This document shows, in pieces, positions 20,155 to 28,851 of a stretch of 64,000 nucleotides of DNA (positions are counted from its first letter, which is position 1; each line of letters opens with the position of its first letter). The stretch lies in contig NZ_SISB01000006.1 in NCBI RefSeq assembly GCF_004310295.1, positions 62,001 to 126,000 on the forward strand. Direction: 5' to 3'. Under the pieces are notes generated by a model. That model searched no databases. It saw only the letters and a program-made list of their open reading frames with translations, and was not told the origin of the DNA. Made by a program: the position numbers and the translations under genes. The stretch comes from Pseudomonas sp. BGI-2. Its GTDB lineage: Bacteria > Pseudomonadota > Gammaproteobacteria > Pseudomonadales > Pseudomonadaceae.

Positions 20155-22536
20155 ATGAAATTCAGTGAACAATGGCTGCGTGGCTGGGTAAGCCCGCAGG
20201 TAAGTCGCGACGAGCTGGTTGCTCGTCTGTCGATGGCCGGTCTTGAGGTCGATAGCGTTACGCTGGCCGCCGGTGAATTCAATGGCGTGGTCGTGGGCGA
20301 GGTGCTGAGCACCGAGCAGCACCCGGACGCCGACAAGCTGCGCGTTTGCCAGGTCAGCAATGGCTCGGAGACCTTCCAGGTAGTATGCGGTGCACCAAAC
20401 GTGCGCCCGGGCCTGAAGATCCCGTTCGCCATGATCGGTGCCGAACTGCCGGGCGACTTCAAGATCAAGAAAGCCAAGCTGCGAGGCGTTGAGTCCAACG
20501 GCATGCTGTGCTCGCAAGCCGAGCTGCAAGTCGGCGAAGGCAACGACGGCCTGATGGAGTTGCCGGCCGATGCGCCGGTCGGTCTGGACATTCGTGAGTA
20601 CCTGAGCCTGGACGACGCCAGCATCGAGGTCGACCTGACCCCGAACCGCGGCGACTGCCTGTCCCTGGCCGGTCTGGCTCGTGAAGTCGGCGCACTGTAT
20701 GACGTTGAAGTCACCCGTCCGGTGGTGGCTGTCGTGCCAGCCGTGCACGACGAAGTGCGTTCGATCGAGGTGCTGGCGCCAGCCGCATGCCCGCGTTACC
20801 TGGGTCGTGTGATCCGTAACGTTGACTTGTCCAGGCCGACGCCGCTGTGGATGGTCGAGCGCTTGCGTCGCGGCGACGTGCGCAGCATCGACGCTGCCGT
20901 CGACATCACCAACTACGTGATGTTGGAACTGGGTCAGCCGCTGCACGCGTTCGATCTCGCCGAAATCAATGGCGGTATTCGCGTGCGCATGGCCGAAGAA
21001 GGCGAGAAGCTGGTACTGCTCGACGGTCAGGAAGTCAGCCTGCGTAGCGATACGCTGGTAATTGCCGACCACACCCGCGCCTTGGCAATCGCCGGCGTCA
21101 TGGGCGGCGAGCACAGCGGCGTCAACACCGCGACCACTCGCGACGTATTCCTTGAAAGTGCGTTTTTCGACCAGATCGCCGTCGCTGGCAAGGCCCGTTC
21201 CTATGGCCTGCACACCGATGCTTCGCACCGCTACGAGCGTGGCGTGGACTGGCAGCTGGCCCGTGAAGCCATGGAGCGCGCCACTGGCCTGCTGCTGGAA
21301 ATCACTGGCGGCGAAGCTGGCCCGATCATTGAAACCGTCAGTGAGCAGCATCTGCCGTCGATTGCGCCGGTTACGCTGCGTGCGCAACGCATCACTCAGA
21401 TGCTGGGCATGGAAATGGAGTCGGCCGAAGTCGAGCGTCTGCTCAGTGGCTTGGACCTGAAAATTTCTGCCGATGGGGCAGGGCAGTGGCGCGTAGAAGT
21501 GCCAAGCCATCGCTTCGACATCAGCCTGGAAGTCGATCTGATCGAAGAACTGGCTCGTCTGTACGGTTACAACCGTCTGCCGGTTCGTTACCCGCAAGCT
21601 CGCCTCGCACCGCAAGCCAAGGCTGAAGCGCGCAGCGATCTTCCTGAGCTGCGTCGCCTGTTGGTGGCTCGTGGTTATCAGGAAGCTATCACCTACAGTT
21701 TCATCGATCCGAAACAATTCGAGTTGTTTAATCCGGGTGTCGAGCCGCTGCTGCTGGCCAACCCGATCTCGAACGACATGGCAGCCATGCGCTCGTCCCT
21801 GTGGCCCGGTCTGGTCAAGGCGCTTCAGCACAACCTGAACCGTCAACAGGATCGCGTTCGTCTGTTCGAAAGCGGCCTGCGTTTTGTCGGTCAGCTGGAA
21901 GGCCTGAAGCAAGAGCCGATGCTGGCGGGAGTTGTTTGCGGTAGCCGACTGCCAGAAAGCTGGGCTCAAGGTCGCGATGTCGTGGATTTCTTCGACGTCA
22001 AAGCCGACGTGGAAGCGGTGCTGGGTTTTGCAGGTGCACTGGATTCGTTCACGTTCGTGCCGGGCAAACACCCTGCGTTGCACCCGGGTCAAACCGCGCG
22101 TATCGAACGTGAAGGTCGCCTGGTCGGTTTCGTCGGCGCTATCCACCCTGAATTATCGAAAACCCTCGGTCTCGACCGCCCGGTGTTCGTCTTCGAGCTG
22201 GTTCTGGCCGAAGTGGCATTGGGAAAAATGCCTAAATTCCAGGAGTTATCACGCTTTCCTGAAGTGCGTCGTGACTTGGCACTGATTGCGTCCACGGACG
22301 TTGCGGCCAGTGCCGTATTGGACGTAATCCGTGAAAATGCAGGCGAATGGCTCACAGACCTCAGGCTATTTGACGTGTATCAGGGTAAAGGCATTGATCC
22401 TGATAGAAAAAGCCTTGCAGTCGGCTTGACCTGGCAGCATCCATCGCGCACTCTTAACGACGATGAGGTGAATACCACGACGCAAAATATCCTCACCTCG
22501 CTCGAACAAAGGTTGAACGCCACGTTAAGGAAGTGA
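20155..22536 (+). CDS. pheT: Phenylalanyl-tRNA synthetase beta subunit
   Basis: 793 aa, full length. N-terminal tRNA-binding OB fold (40-150, HPDADKLRVCQVSNG), B3/B4 editing region (DITNYVMLELGQPLHAFD), B5 domain, pseudo-catalytic core and C-terminal FDX-ACB anticodon-binding domain (LSRFPEVRRDLALIAS...LTWQHPSRTL). AGGAG lies 6 nt before ATG. 26 bp after pheS. Confidence 0.97.
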   Translation: MKFSEQWLRGWVSPQVSRDELVARLSMAGLEVDSVTLAAGEFNGVVVGEVLSTEQHPDADKLRVCQVSNGSETFQVVCGAPNVRPGLKIPFAMIGAELPGDFKIKKAKLRGVESNGMLCSQAELQVGEGNDGLMELPADAPVGLDIREYLSLDDASIEVDLTPNRGDCLSLAGLAREVGALYDVEVTRPVVAVVPAVHDEVRSIEVLAPAACPRYLGRVIRNVDLSRPTPLWMVERLRRGDVRSIDAAVDITNYVMLELGQPLHAFDLAEINGGIRVRMAEEGEKLVLLDGQEVSLRSDTLVIADHTRALAIAGVMGGEHSGVNTATTRDVFLESAFFDQIAVAGKARSYGLHTDASHRYERGVDWQLAREAMERATGLLLEITGGEAGPIIETVSEQHLPSIAPVTLRAQRITQMLGMEMESAEVERLLSGLDLKISADGAGQWRVEVPSHRFDISLEVDLIEELARLYGYNRLPVRYPQARLAPQAKAEARSDLPELRRLLVARGYQEAITYSFIDPKQFELFNPGVEPLLLANPISNDMAAMRSSLWPGLVKALQHNLNRQQDRVRLFESGLRFVGQLEGLKQEPMLAGVVCGSRLPESWAQGRDVVDFFDVKADVEAVLGFAGALDSFTFVPGKHPALHPGQTARIEREGRLVGFVGAIHPELSKTLGLDRPVFVFELVLAEVALGKMPKFQELSRFPEVRRDLALIASTDVAASAVLDVIRENAGEWLTDLRLFDVYQGKGIDPDRKSLAVGLTWQHPSRTLNDDEVNTTTQNILTSLEQRLNATLRK

Positions 22537-22539
22537 CGT

Positions 22540-22842
22540 ATGGGGGCTCTGACGAAAGCTGAGATGGCGGAACGTCTGTATGAAGAGCTGGGCCTGAATA
22601 AACGGGAGGCCAAGGAATTGGTCGAACTGTTTTTTGAAGAAATCAGGCACGCTCTTGAAGACAACGAACAAGTCAAATTGTCCGGTTTCGGCAATTTCGA
22701 CCTTCGGGACAAACGCCAGCGGCCTGGCCGCAATCCGAAAACGGGTGAAGAAATCCCGATCACGGCTCGCCGTGTGGTCACCTTTCGTCCAGGGCAGAAG
22801 TTGAAGGCCCGAGTTGAGGCTTATGCTGGAACCAAGTCATAA
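22540..22842 (+). CDS. ihfA: Integration host factor alpha subunit
   Basis: 100 aa HU/IHF fold: [35 protein letters not shown] and the DNA-bending arm [29 protein letters not shown] with the intercalating Pro. Three bases after pheT. IHF is also a host factor for lambda-type site-specific recombination, and the prophage attachment site lies only about 450 bp downstream. Confidence 0.96.
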   Translation: MGALTKAEMAERLYEELGLNKREAKELVELFFEEIRHALEDNEQVKLSGFGNFDLRDKRQRPGRNPKTGEEIPITARRVVTFRPGQKLKARVEAYAGTKS

Positions 22843-23179
22843 CGACGAGCTACCCGTCATCCCAGGCAAACGCTACTTCACCATTGGTGAAGTCAGTGAG
22901 CTGTGTGCGGTAAAACCGCACGTGCTGCGCTACTGGGAGCAGGAGTTTCCTCAACTCAACCCCGTCAAACGCCGCGGAAACCGTCGGTATTATCAGCGAC
23001 AAGACGTGCTGATGATCCGGCAGATCCGCGCGCTTCTTTACGATCAAGGGTTCACAATCGGCGGCGCGCGCTTGCGTTTGTCCGGCGATGAAGCCAAAGA
23101 CGACACCACTCAATACAAGCAGATGATTCGGCAGATGATTGCTGAGTTGGAAGATGTGTTGGTTGTTCTCAAGAAATAA
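22823..23179 (+). CDS. MerR-family transcriptional regulator
   Basis: 118 aa. N-terminal MerR winged helix ([45 protein letters not shown]), then a dimerisation helix; too short for an effector domain and without the metal-binding Cys of MerR itself. Start ATG 22823 overlaps ihfA by 20 bases, with GAGG before it. This gene regularly follows ihfA in Pseudomonas; its targets are unknown. Confidence 0.88.
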   Translation: MLEPSHNDELPVIPGKRYFTIGEVSELCAVKPHVLRYWEQEFPQLNPVKRRGNRRYYQRQDVLMIRQIRALLYDQGFTIGGARLRLSGDEAKDDTTQYKQMIRQMIAELEDVLVVLKK

Positions 23180-23268
23180 TTTCCTGCGTTTGAATACTTC
23201 CAGTTTTCAGAAGCTTGCGATATATTCTTGAGCGTTCTTCGAGGAGAGGAACGAGTTACACGCCTAGT

Positions 23269-23345
23269 CGGGGCGTAGCGCAGTCCGGTAGCGCACTAGC
23301 ATGGGGTGCTAGGGGTCGAGTGTTCGAATCACTCCGTCCCGACCA
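23269..23345 (+). tRNA. tRNA-Pro(GGG), prophage attachment gene
   Basis: 77 nt cloverleaf: acceptor CGGGGCG/CGTCCCG, anticodon stem CTAGC/GCTAG with loop ATGGGGT (anticodon GGG), T arm GTGTTCGAATCAC, CCA encoded. A TATATT at 23221-23226 is a likely -10. The 3' part from 23299 forms the left attachment core, so the gene remains intact after insertion. Confidence 0.95.
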
Positions 23346-23346
23346 T
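23299..23346 (+). repeat. attL core, 48-bp direct repeat
   Basis: Identical over 48 bp to 63156-63203. It covers the anticodon stem, variable loop, T arm and CCA end of tRNA-Pro plus one base. Together with the adjacent integrase gene this defines the left end of the prophage. Confidence 0.93.
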
Positions 23347-23361
23347 ATTTTTCAATGACTT

Positions 23362-23384
23362 AGCCGCCTTTTGGTGGCTTTTTC
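23362..23384 (+). terminator. tRNA-Pro terminator
   Basis: AGCCGCC-TTTT-GGTGGCT followed by TTTTTC. It lies just inside the prophage, so the phage supplies a terminator to the tRNA. A second hairpin CCCTAG/CTAGGG with TTTTTATT ends at about 23425. Confidence 0.75.
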
Positions 23385-23426
23385 ATTTCTGCCCTAGTGA
23401 CTTTCCGAGTGAGCTAGGGTTTTTAT

Positions 23427-24614
23427 TCAAGCCTGCCTCCTTTTCAGAATCGTCAGCGCTGGTGCGCGGGAATCGGTTACTGATACTTTATTTGCAGCTT
23501 CAATCAGTTGGTCCAGCTCTGCGGCTGAGTAGTGACTGGTGATGCTGCCGTTCTTGTGTCCGAGCAATGCTTTTCGATCTTCTTCGGTGACGCCTGCTGC
23601 CCGCAGCCTTCTGCCAAAGGTGTGCTTCAGGTCGTGAACCCGGATCTTGGTGAACCCTTCATGTGGCGCGCGGAGATGTTTCTCGAGCCACTTCTTGGTC
23701 GCCCTGATCCTTGCTCGCTTCCAGGCCGAGTCGTTCATTCGGTGAATCATGGTCTGATTCCCGTCCGCATCCGGCATCCCGAAAGGGAAAACGAAATGCT
23801 TATGCTGGCCGCGCTGATTTTCGATGATCGACTTGGCCACACTGTTTAAGATCACTAAGCGTTCGTCCCGGTTCTTCACACCGGACCGTTCGCTCCTGCC
23901 TCCAAAGCTAGCTGGGATCAGAAACACGCTTGTTCCCAGTTCCGGTACCGCAATCTCCCAATCCCATTGAAGTTTGCACACCTCCTGCTCCCGGCAGCCG
24001 GTGTTGACCTTGAACATCGCCATGATCTGCAAATGCGCTGGAAGCTCAGAGAACAGAATCGATTGCTCTTCCCACGAGAGCGGGTAGGGCTTGCGACTGG
24101 TCGTCTTTTCATCCAGCAGCGAGATCATCGGCACGGTATCAAGCCACGGTCTGCGCTCATCATCTCGCCACTTCCTGGCACACAGGTTTAAAACCCGAAT
24201 GACCCGCTGAAGGGCGATGTTTACCGTCCTATTCGTGACCGGCCTTTTCCCGTCCTTGGGGTTCAGCTTCGATTTGATGTACGGGGCCAGGGCCGCGTCA
24301 TCTACATAGGTGACCGGCATGTCCCCAATGAAGGGATCGAGCTGAGCCATGTACGTCGCTGAAATGTGGATTGAAGCCTGGTCCTTCACTTCCAGCAGGA
24401 ACTTGATGGAAGCCTCCCGCCAAGTCCTGACCTGCTTTACCCCGTAGACCTTTTGTTGCCGCAGGTTTTCGAGCAGGTGAATCAGGAATTGCTCCGCTTC
24501 CGCCCGGTCACGAGTGCCAGTACTCGCTTGAATTCGTTCTCCTCGGTAGATTTTGTCGATTTTCCAGATGCCGCTCGGCATTTGCTGGAGGCCTGAGATT
24601 GCTTTTTGGGCCAT
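23427..24614 (-). CDS. Phage tyrosine-type integrase
   Basis: 395 aa. N-terminal arm-binding part, SAM-like core-binding domain (about 65-165) and catalytic domain (175-370). Catalytic residues: Arg208 (NTGCREQEV), His327 in HDLK, His353 (LLGHKN) and nucleophile Tyr362 (SHYS). The second catalytic Arg of the usual HxxR is Lys330 here, a variant I believe occurs in related integrases. Catalyses attP x attB recombination in tRNA-Pro. Start ATG 24614 has GGAG upstream and lies within the 3' end of the excisionase-like gene, in another frame. Adjacent to attL, transcribed toward it. Confidence 0.93.
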   Translation of the reverse strand: MAQKAISGLQQMPSGIWKIDKIYRGERIQASTGTRDRAEAEQFLIHLLENLRQQKVYGVKQVRTWREASIKFLLEVKDQASIHISATYMAQLDPFIGDMPVTYVDDAALAPYIKSKLNPKDGKRPVTNRTVNIALQRVIRVLNLCARKWRDDERRPWLDTVPMISLLDEKTTSRKPYPLSWEEQSILFSELPAHLQIMAMFKVNTGCREQEVCKLQWDWEIAVPELGTSVFLIPASFGGRSERSGVKNRDERLVILNSVAKSIIENQRGQHKHFVFPFGMPDADGNQTMIHRMNDSAWKRARIRATKKWLEKHLRAPHEGFTKIRVHDLKHTFGRRLRAAGVTEEDRKALLGHKNGSITSHYSAAELDQLIEAANKVSVTDSRAPALTILKRRQA

Positions 24615-24883
24615 GGCGTTTCTCCTTTTGCTCCGCCACGGCGCTCGCTGCGAGGCTGATTGTTGTCTTGATTAGCTGCCTTTTCAATCGACTTGCGCGC
24701 GACGTAGGCGTCCGCCCACTCGTCCAACTCATGCCGGTCGAAGGCGACGCCTTGTTTTCCAATGGGAAATTCACGGATGTGCGGGCGTACCTCGGCGTCA
24801 AATACCGCACGACACATGCCCAGGTACGCCGGCGCTTGTTTGGCCCGGATGAAACGGGGGAGGAGCGCGAGATCTGCGGTCAT
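24482..24883 (-). CDS. Excisionase-like/AlpA-like small DNA-binding protein
   Basis: 133 aa. The N-terminal 65 residues (LPRFIRAKQAPAYLGMCRAVFDAEVRPHI... and GVAFDRHELDEWADAYV) look like a winged-helix excisionase/AlpA domain; the rest is a basic, low-complexity tail. Position just upstream of the integrase suggests a recombination directionality factor. Its 3' 133 bases overlap the integrase start in a different frame, which is large; the true C-terminus could be shorter than shown. The ribosome site is weak. Confidence 0.65.
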   Translation of the reverse strand: MTADLALLPRFIRAKQAPAYLGMCRAVFDAEVRPHIREFPIGKQGVAFDRHELDEWADAYVARKSIEKAANQDNNQPRSERRGGAKGETPWPKKQSQASSKCRAASGKSTKSTEENEFKRVLALVTGRKRSNS

Positions 24884-24887
24884 TTCT

Positions 24888-25262
24888 TCATCGCTCCCGA
24901 GCGACGCGGCCGACGGCCTCGGCGTCCATTTTCACTTTGACTTGGCTTTGACGAGTAGGGAATGCCTCTCCCTCCCACCTTCCTGGCGTGCCGCGTATTG
25001 CTCCATGGTGTTCGTACCGGCGGGGTTTCTTGCTGGCGAAGAGCTTCTCGCAGGCCTCAAACAGTGCCTGTTCCCCCTCAATGGCTATCAGGTCTTGGCC
25101 TGCCATCGAACCAACCTGAATCCAGCCCGACTTGTCGCGCCCATAGTGTTCAGTCTTGAACAGCCGGTAACGGTTCCTGTGCCCGGTGTTGGGCGACGAG
25201 CTCTCTGTGTTCAGGAAGAAGTGGGCGCCGCCTTGGCGCACTTGCAGGACAGTCTTAGCCAT
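24888..25262 (-). CDS. Phage protein of unknown function
   Basis: 124 aa, basic (MAKTVLQVRQGGAHFFLNTESSSPNTGHRNRYRLFKTEHYGRDKSGWIQVG), with a helix containing ALFEACEKLFASKK. No motif recognised. Sits 4 bp upstream of the excisionase-like gene and overlaps the preceding 61-aa gene by 8 bases, so part of the leftward int operon. Confidence 0.6.
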   Translation of the reverse strand: MAKTVLQVRQGGAHFFLNTESSSPNTGHRNRYRLFKTEHYGRDKSGWIQVGSMAGQDLIAIEGEQALFEACEKLFASKKPRRYEHHGAIRGTPGRWEGEAFPTRQSQVKVKMDAEAVGRVARER

Positions 25263-25440
25263 TGCGCACCTCTGTTTCAGGCACCGAGCGAAGGCTCAGC
25301 AGTTTAATGCCGCAGGCCTTGGCCAATGCTTGGAGATCTCGCACGGTGGTCTGGTCGCGTTTCATCGCCATGCCCAGGTCTATAAGGCGCTGGCCGAACT
25401 CCGCGAACTCGCTTGATTGGGTCGGTGCTTGAGTGGTCAC
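25255..25440 (-). CDS. Small phage protein, first gene of the int operon
   Basis: 61 aa (MTTQAPTQSSEFAEFGQRLIDLGMAMKRDQTTVRDLQALAKACGIKLLSL), helical, without a known motif. GAGAGGA lies upstream of the ATG. It is the first gene after the leftward promoter at 25572-25600. Confidence 0.6.
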   Translation of the reverse strand: MTTQAPTQSSEFAEFGQRLIDLGMAMKRDQTTVRDLQALAKACGIKLLSLRSVPETEVRNG

Positions 25441-25571
25441 TACATGTCCTCTCGGTTAATGGCTGCCTACAAGGCAGTTTCTCCAAGGCGAGCAAAGGCC
25501 CGCCGCATTGTTGGCTTTCGCAAAATGGTGATGGCTCTGGGTTCGCCATAAGGCAAAGGAGAAGTAATGTG

Positions 25572-25600
25572 AATTTAGCAAGCGCTAAATAATTCGTCAA
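25572..25600 (-). promoter_or_regulatory. Leftward promoter of the int operon
   Basis: On the minus strand: TTGACG (25600-25595), 17-bp spacer, TAAATT (25577-25572). About 130 bp upstream of the first gene of the int operon. The -10 and spacer coincide with the palindrome 25573-25590. Confidence 0.6.
25573..25590. promoter_or_regulatory. Palindromic operator over the int promoter
   Basis: ATTTAGC-AAGC-GCTAAAT, a perfect inverted repeat. It contains TTAGCAA, also present as TTGCTAA at 25607-25613 and 25622-25628, and at the CI/Cro switch (36118-36124, 36158-36164). Probably the binding site of the phage repressor, silencing int in the lysogen. Confidence 0.6.
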
Positions 25601-25787
25601 TACAAATTGCTAAATGATATTTTGCTAATGCGTTGAGAGAGCGGCAGATGCGACGCGGTGCTGCTCGTAGTGGCGATTTAATGGTGCTAAATTTCGCTTC
25701 GGTAAGAACTAGCTAAGCCAGAAGAGGCCTTTCTAGGCTAGACCGACATCAGCCGAGCACAAATTGGGACATCAAGTGGAATTGAAG

Positions 25788-26108
25788 ATGTGCACGCGTC
25801 AAATTGCCAGTCTATTGCTGGCGACGTTTCTCTCGGGTTGTAGCAGTGCCCCAAAGGAAAAGACTGAATTTGAGAAGCAGCTAGACGCGGCGCCGATGCC
25901 CACCACTGAGGCTGATCGGTTAAATCAATGCAAAAATCTCAGCGACCTGCTTTATTTTGAATTACAGGATATTGCCGGCTTAAATGGATTTTCTTCTGCT
26001 TTCAAGCCTCATGACCCTTCGAAATCCTTAGCACTTAGACGGCGCATGGATTCGATAAACTGCACCAAAGCAGAAAGGCGAAACTGGCTCCAACGATTGC
26101 AGCCTTAG
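25788..26108 (+). CDS. Small lipoprotein, phage cargo
   Basis: 106 aa. Signal peptide MCTRQIASLLLATFLSGC with lipobox LSGC; Ser-Ser follows, so outer-membrane sorting is likely. The mature part is acidic/helical (KTEFEKQLDAAPMPTTEADRLNQCKNLSDLLYFELQDIAGL) with two Cys. No family named. Start choice rests on the signal peptide; no clear ribosome site. Located where lysogenic-conversion genes commonly sit; a lipoprotein here could act in superinfection exclusion, but that is inference. Confidence 0.6.
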   Translation: MCTRQIASLLLATFLSGCSSAPKEKTEFEKQLDAAPMPTTEADRLNQCKNLSDLLYFELQDIAGLNGFSSAFKPHDPSKSLALRRRMDSINCTKAERRNWLQRLQP

Positions 26109-26275
26109 CAGAATAGATGGCTGGTTACGCTGATGAGGTGAAGGCGGGAAGCATGGTTTGGGGCTAGGCTCAGTTACCCCGGTCGGAGTGGTACTTCAAA
26201 TGGATTGAGCTTTTCGACGAGAACTGTCGGTTTGTGGAATTGAGGGTTTTTGAGCAGCATTGCAAGGAGTGCGAA

Positions 26276-26617
26276 ATGCCAGTAGTAGCCGTATTGAACG
26301 ACGAGTCGGACCTAGGTGAAATTCTTGGAGCATTGAAGGCTTATGGCGTAGTGCTGGCTAACCACTTCACCCGCCCCGGAGCATCGGACCTAACGCGCGA
26401 GCTCAGAATTGCATTGGGTCCGAGGACTGACGAGAATCAGCTTGTTTGCCATGATCTGCCTCTGCCAATAGATGGCGATCCGTGTTGGACCAGCGTATTA
26501 GTCCTTCCTCCTCGATATCACTTTCAATACCGAGAAACTATTGCCTTGGCTACAAGAGCGCTGATCGCCGCACATGAATCGAAGGAAAAGAGCGTTTTTC
26601 TCTACCATGAACCGTAG
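26276..26617 (+). CDS. Protein of unknown function, phage cargo
   Basis: 113 aa from ATG 26276 (AAGGAG 10 nt upstream): MPVVAVLNDESDLGEILGALKAYGVVLANHFTRPG. Compact alpha/beta, soluble. No catalytic motif recognised. Its own unit between two copies of a short dispersed repeat. Confidence 0.5.
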   Translation: MPVVAVLNDESDLGEILGALKAYGVVLANHFTRPGASDLTRELRIALGPRTDENQLVCHDLPLPIDGDPCWTSVLVLPPRYHFQYRETIALATRALIAAHESKEKSVFLYHEP

Positions 26618-26761
26618 ACACTACCGGGACGTGGAAAGCGTAAAGTCGGGAAGGATTGCGTGGGGTAAGATCGTGCAGTCCGCGATCTTGGCCGTGTGAT
26701 CTGGCGGGCGATGTAATCGCGCAACAATTGACAGAGCGATGCCTTGCCGAAGGGTTTCTGA

Positions 26762-26965
26762 ATGCCGAAGACAAAGCCGCAAAGTAGAGCTGCAGCGACT
26801 GCTACTGAAATTGAGCACGCCATCCAAGCCCTGAACAAAATGGCTGAGCGCCTTTGGGGAGATGGTCGAGAGACCGAGGCGAAAGCCCTCCTTGATGCCT
26901 TGGATTCTCTAAACCGGGCGCTCGATCGGATCAGGATTGGAGAGAGCCGCAAGGTTCTTCATTGA
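26762..26965 (+). CDS. Small helical protein, unknown function
   Basis: 67 aa (MPKTKPQSRAAATATEIEHAIQALNKMAERLWGDGRETEAKALLDALDSLNRALDRIRIGE), almost entirely helical with heptad-like spacing. Weak ribosome site. Directly before a copy of the 40-bp dispersed repeat. Confidence 0.4.
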   Translation: MPKTKPQSRAAATATEIEHAIQALNKMAERLWGDGRETEAKALLDALDSLNRALDRIRIGESRKVLH

Positions 26966-26997
26966 CGACCGCCATGGACTCGATGATCGGCTGACTG

Positions 26998-27039
26998 CTT
27001 ACGCTGATAAGGTGAGGCGGGAAGGATTGTGTGGTGCCA
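26998..27039 (+). repeat. Dispersed ~40-bp repeat in the cargo region
   Basis: Core of the form TTACGCTGATnAGGTGA-GGCGGGAAGGATTGTG. Related copies: 26123-26161 (+), a shorter one at 26645-26666 (+) and an inverted one at 31930-31970 (-). The plus copies can be read as ...YADxVRREGLCG, so they may be remnants of a shared gene end. They lie between separate cargo genes. Confidence 0.5.
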
Positions 27040-27194
27040 GGTTAATTCGTGCCGGGAAGCACTGATTGCCTGATGCGGAATGGTTGTAGCTAGCCGCCTG
27101 GTGGCTTTATGCCTCTGCTTTGCGTATTATCGCGCGACTTTTGAGCTTGCACTGCTATATATCTTAGATGAAGCTCGATGCCTAAGGATTGGGA

Positions 27195-27992
27195 ATGTTT
27201 CGAAAAGTTTACGCCATCCGGTTTGACAAGCCTGCAGGTAACGGCAGAAATCGCGCATGTTTTATAACCTGCTCAGATCTGGCTGGCGAGCGCTCTGAAG
27301 CTATCGTGAAATTCAGTTCTGGGTGTGAAAGCGGTGTTGGGGCGCTGATTCGTGAAGCACTGTCATCGTTTTTTGCCGCAGATTTGGGTCTCCACATTCC
27401 CGAGCCCTTACTGGTTGAAGTGCCGACTCAATTTACCGCAGGTCCTGCGTTCCCCGAGCATAGCGCCTTCATATCCACAAGCTCTAGGTACGCGTTTGGG
27501 TCTACAAAGCTCGCTGCAGGTTATCAGATCGTGTCACCTGCCCATCCCGTTCATGGCCCTATGATCCAAAGGGCAGCGGAAATTTTCGTGTTTGATACAT
27601 TTACTGCCAATTATGATCGTGGTCCGCAAAATCCAAACTGCCTAACGCAAGGAGATTTTGTTTCAATCATTGATCACGAGCTAGCCTTCCTGATGGGGTC
27701 CATTCTCTTCTGGAAAAGCCCCTGGGCTGTAGGTGGCGGGGAAGCGCTTAGCAATGTGGATAAGCACGTTTTTTGGATCCACGTTCGGAAACAAAAGATC
27801 GATTTCGAGAGAATGAAAAGCTGCCTACTGATGATTGATGATGCTAGGCTGGATTCATATTTGGCAGCACTCCCGGACGAGTGGCTGGCTGGACAAGGGA
27901 ACGTTATTGCCTCTGATATTGTCTCCTACATTCGAGACCTCAGAGAAAATAGCACTGAGGCTTTTAACGAAGTTGTGAGGGTGCTTTCATGA
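27195..27992 (+). CDS. HipA-like kinase, stand-alone
   Basis: 265 aa from ATG 27195 (TAAGGA upstream). The kinase motifs of the HipA superfamily can be placed: Lys39 in EAIVKF, the catalytic loop NYDRGPQNPN (139-148, Asp141, Asn146) and the metal Asp160 in SIIDHELAF. It lacks the N-terminal HipA subdomain and any HipB gene is absent, so it belongs to the HipA_2-type stand-alone group. It overlaps the next gene (DUF3037) by four bases, a pairing I recall from other genomes. Ser/Thr kinase activity and a role in toxin or anti-phage defence are inferences. AT-rich relative to host DNA. Confidence 0.75.
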   Translation: MFRKVYAIRFDKPAGNGRNRACFITCSDLAGERSEAIVKFSSGCESGVGALIREALSSFFAADLGLHIPEPLLVEVPTQFTAGPAFPEHSAFISTSSRYAFGSTKLAAGYQIVSPAHPVHGPMIQRAAEIFVFDTFTANYDRGPQNPNCLTQGDFVSIIDHELAFLMGSILFWKSPWAVGGGEALSNVDKHVFWIHVRKQKIDFERMKSCLLMIDDARLDSYLAALPDEWLAGQGNVIASDIVSYIRDLRENSTEAFNEVVRVLS

Positions 27993-28843
27993 TCAACTTC
28001 CAGAATTATGAATTTTCGGTTTTGCGGTATGTACACGACACCCTAACCGGAGAGTTTGTAAACGTTGGCGTTGTTATATATTGCGAAAAAGAGAAATGGA
28101 TTTCAGCGCAATGCAGAAACACCTACGCACGAGTCTCGGCCGTTTTCCCGAATTTGAATAGCTCTCACTTTCGAAAAATGATGAAATTCGTGCAGACAGA
28201 GTTTTGCAGAACAAATCAGTCTCTAAATACAGAGCTACAATTTTCTGAGATAAAGTCTTTGCAGACTTTATTGCATAAGGTTTTGCCTAAAGATGACAGC
28301 TCAATGCAATGGTCACCGATTTCTGCCGGGCTTTCTCTCAATCTAGAGGCGGAACTGACTTTGTTATATGAGCGGTATGTTAGCCATTACGACATTAAGG
28401 TGGCGCGCGATAGACGCACGGAACAAGATATATGGAAAGACTTCAAGAAGACGCTTGAACAATTCAGTCTTGCAGAAGAGTTTCAATCTAAGCGAATATC
28501 AGTCAAGGACGACGAAATAGAGTTTCAACACTCTTGGAAAAATGGTATTTGGCATTGTATAGAGCCAATTTCTTTTGATCTTACTGATGGCGACTATTTC
28601 AAGGATAAAGCCCACCGGTGGCTTGGCCAGTTATCAAGTATCCAAGACTCGGCAGATGAGTTTAAAGTTTACTTGTTGGTTAGTCCCCCTACTGAAGTTG
28701 AGCTACAGCCAGCTTTCCACAAAGCGTTAAGTATTTTAAGAAAAATCCCTGTGGCAAGTGAAATCTACCTAGAGCAAGAGGCACCTAAGCTTGCCGAAGA
28801 GATTCAGAAGAAAATGGAAACCCATGCAAACTCATTGCACTGA
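27989..28843 (+). CDS. DUF3037 protein, partner of the HipA-like kinase
   Basis: 284 aa: MINFQNYEFSVLRYVHDTLTGEFVNVGVVIYCEKEKW is the DUF3037 N-terminal signature (YSVLRYVPD...GEFVNVGVVL). The C-terminal half (150-284) is unassigned. Unknown function; translationally coupled to the HipA-like kinase (ATGA), so it is the likely substrate, inhibitor or co-effector. About 43% GC by eye, unlike the host. Followed by its own terminator, so the two genes form a closed unit. Confidence 0.75.
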   Translation: MINFQNYEFSVLRYVHDTLTGEFVNVGVVIYCEKEKWISAQCRNTYARVSAVFPNLNSSHFRKMMKFVQTEFCRTNQSLNTELQFSEIKSLQTLLHKVLPKDDSSMQWSPISAGLSLNLEAELTLLYERYVSHYDIKVARDRRTEQDIWKDFKKTLEQFSLAEEFQSKRISVKDDEIEFQHSWKNGIWHCIEPISFDLTDGDYFKDKAHRWLGQLSSIQDSADEFKVYLLVSPPTEVELQPAFHKALSILRKIPVASEIYLEQEAPKLAEEIQKKMETHANSLH

Positions 28844-28851
28844 TCAATAAA

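Larger units (their letters stand above)
25441..25787. other. Regulatory region between int operon and rightward cargo
   Basis: No gene seen. Holds the leftward promoter, a perfect palindrome over its -10 and two further TTGCTAA half-sites (see separate entries). AT-rich compared with the host DNA. Confidence 0.55.

Noticed and set aside
25304..25600. 98-aa leftward frame
   Set aside because: Overlaps the 61-aa gene, lacks a ribosome site and shows no fold-like pattern.
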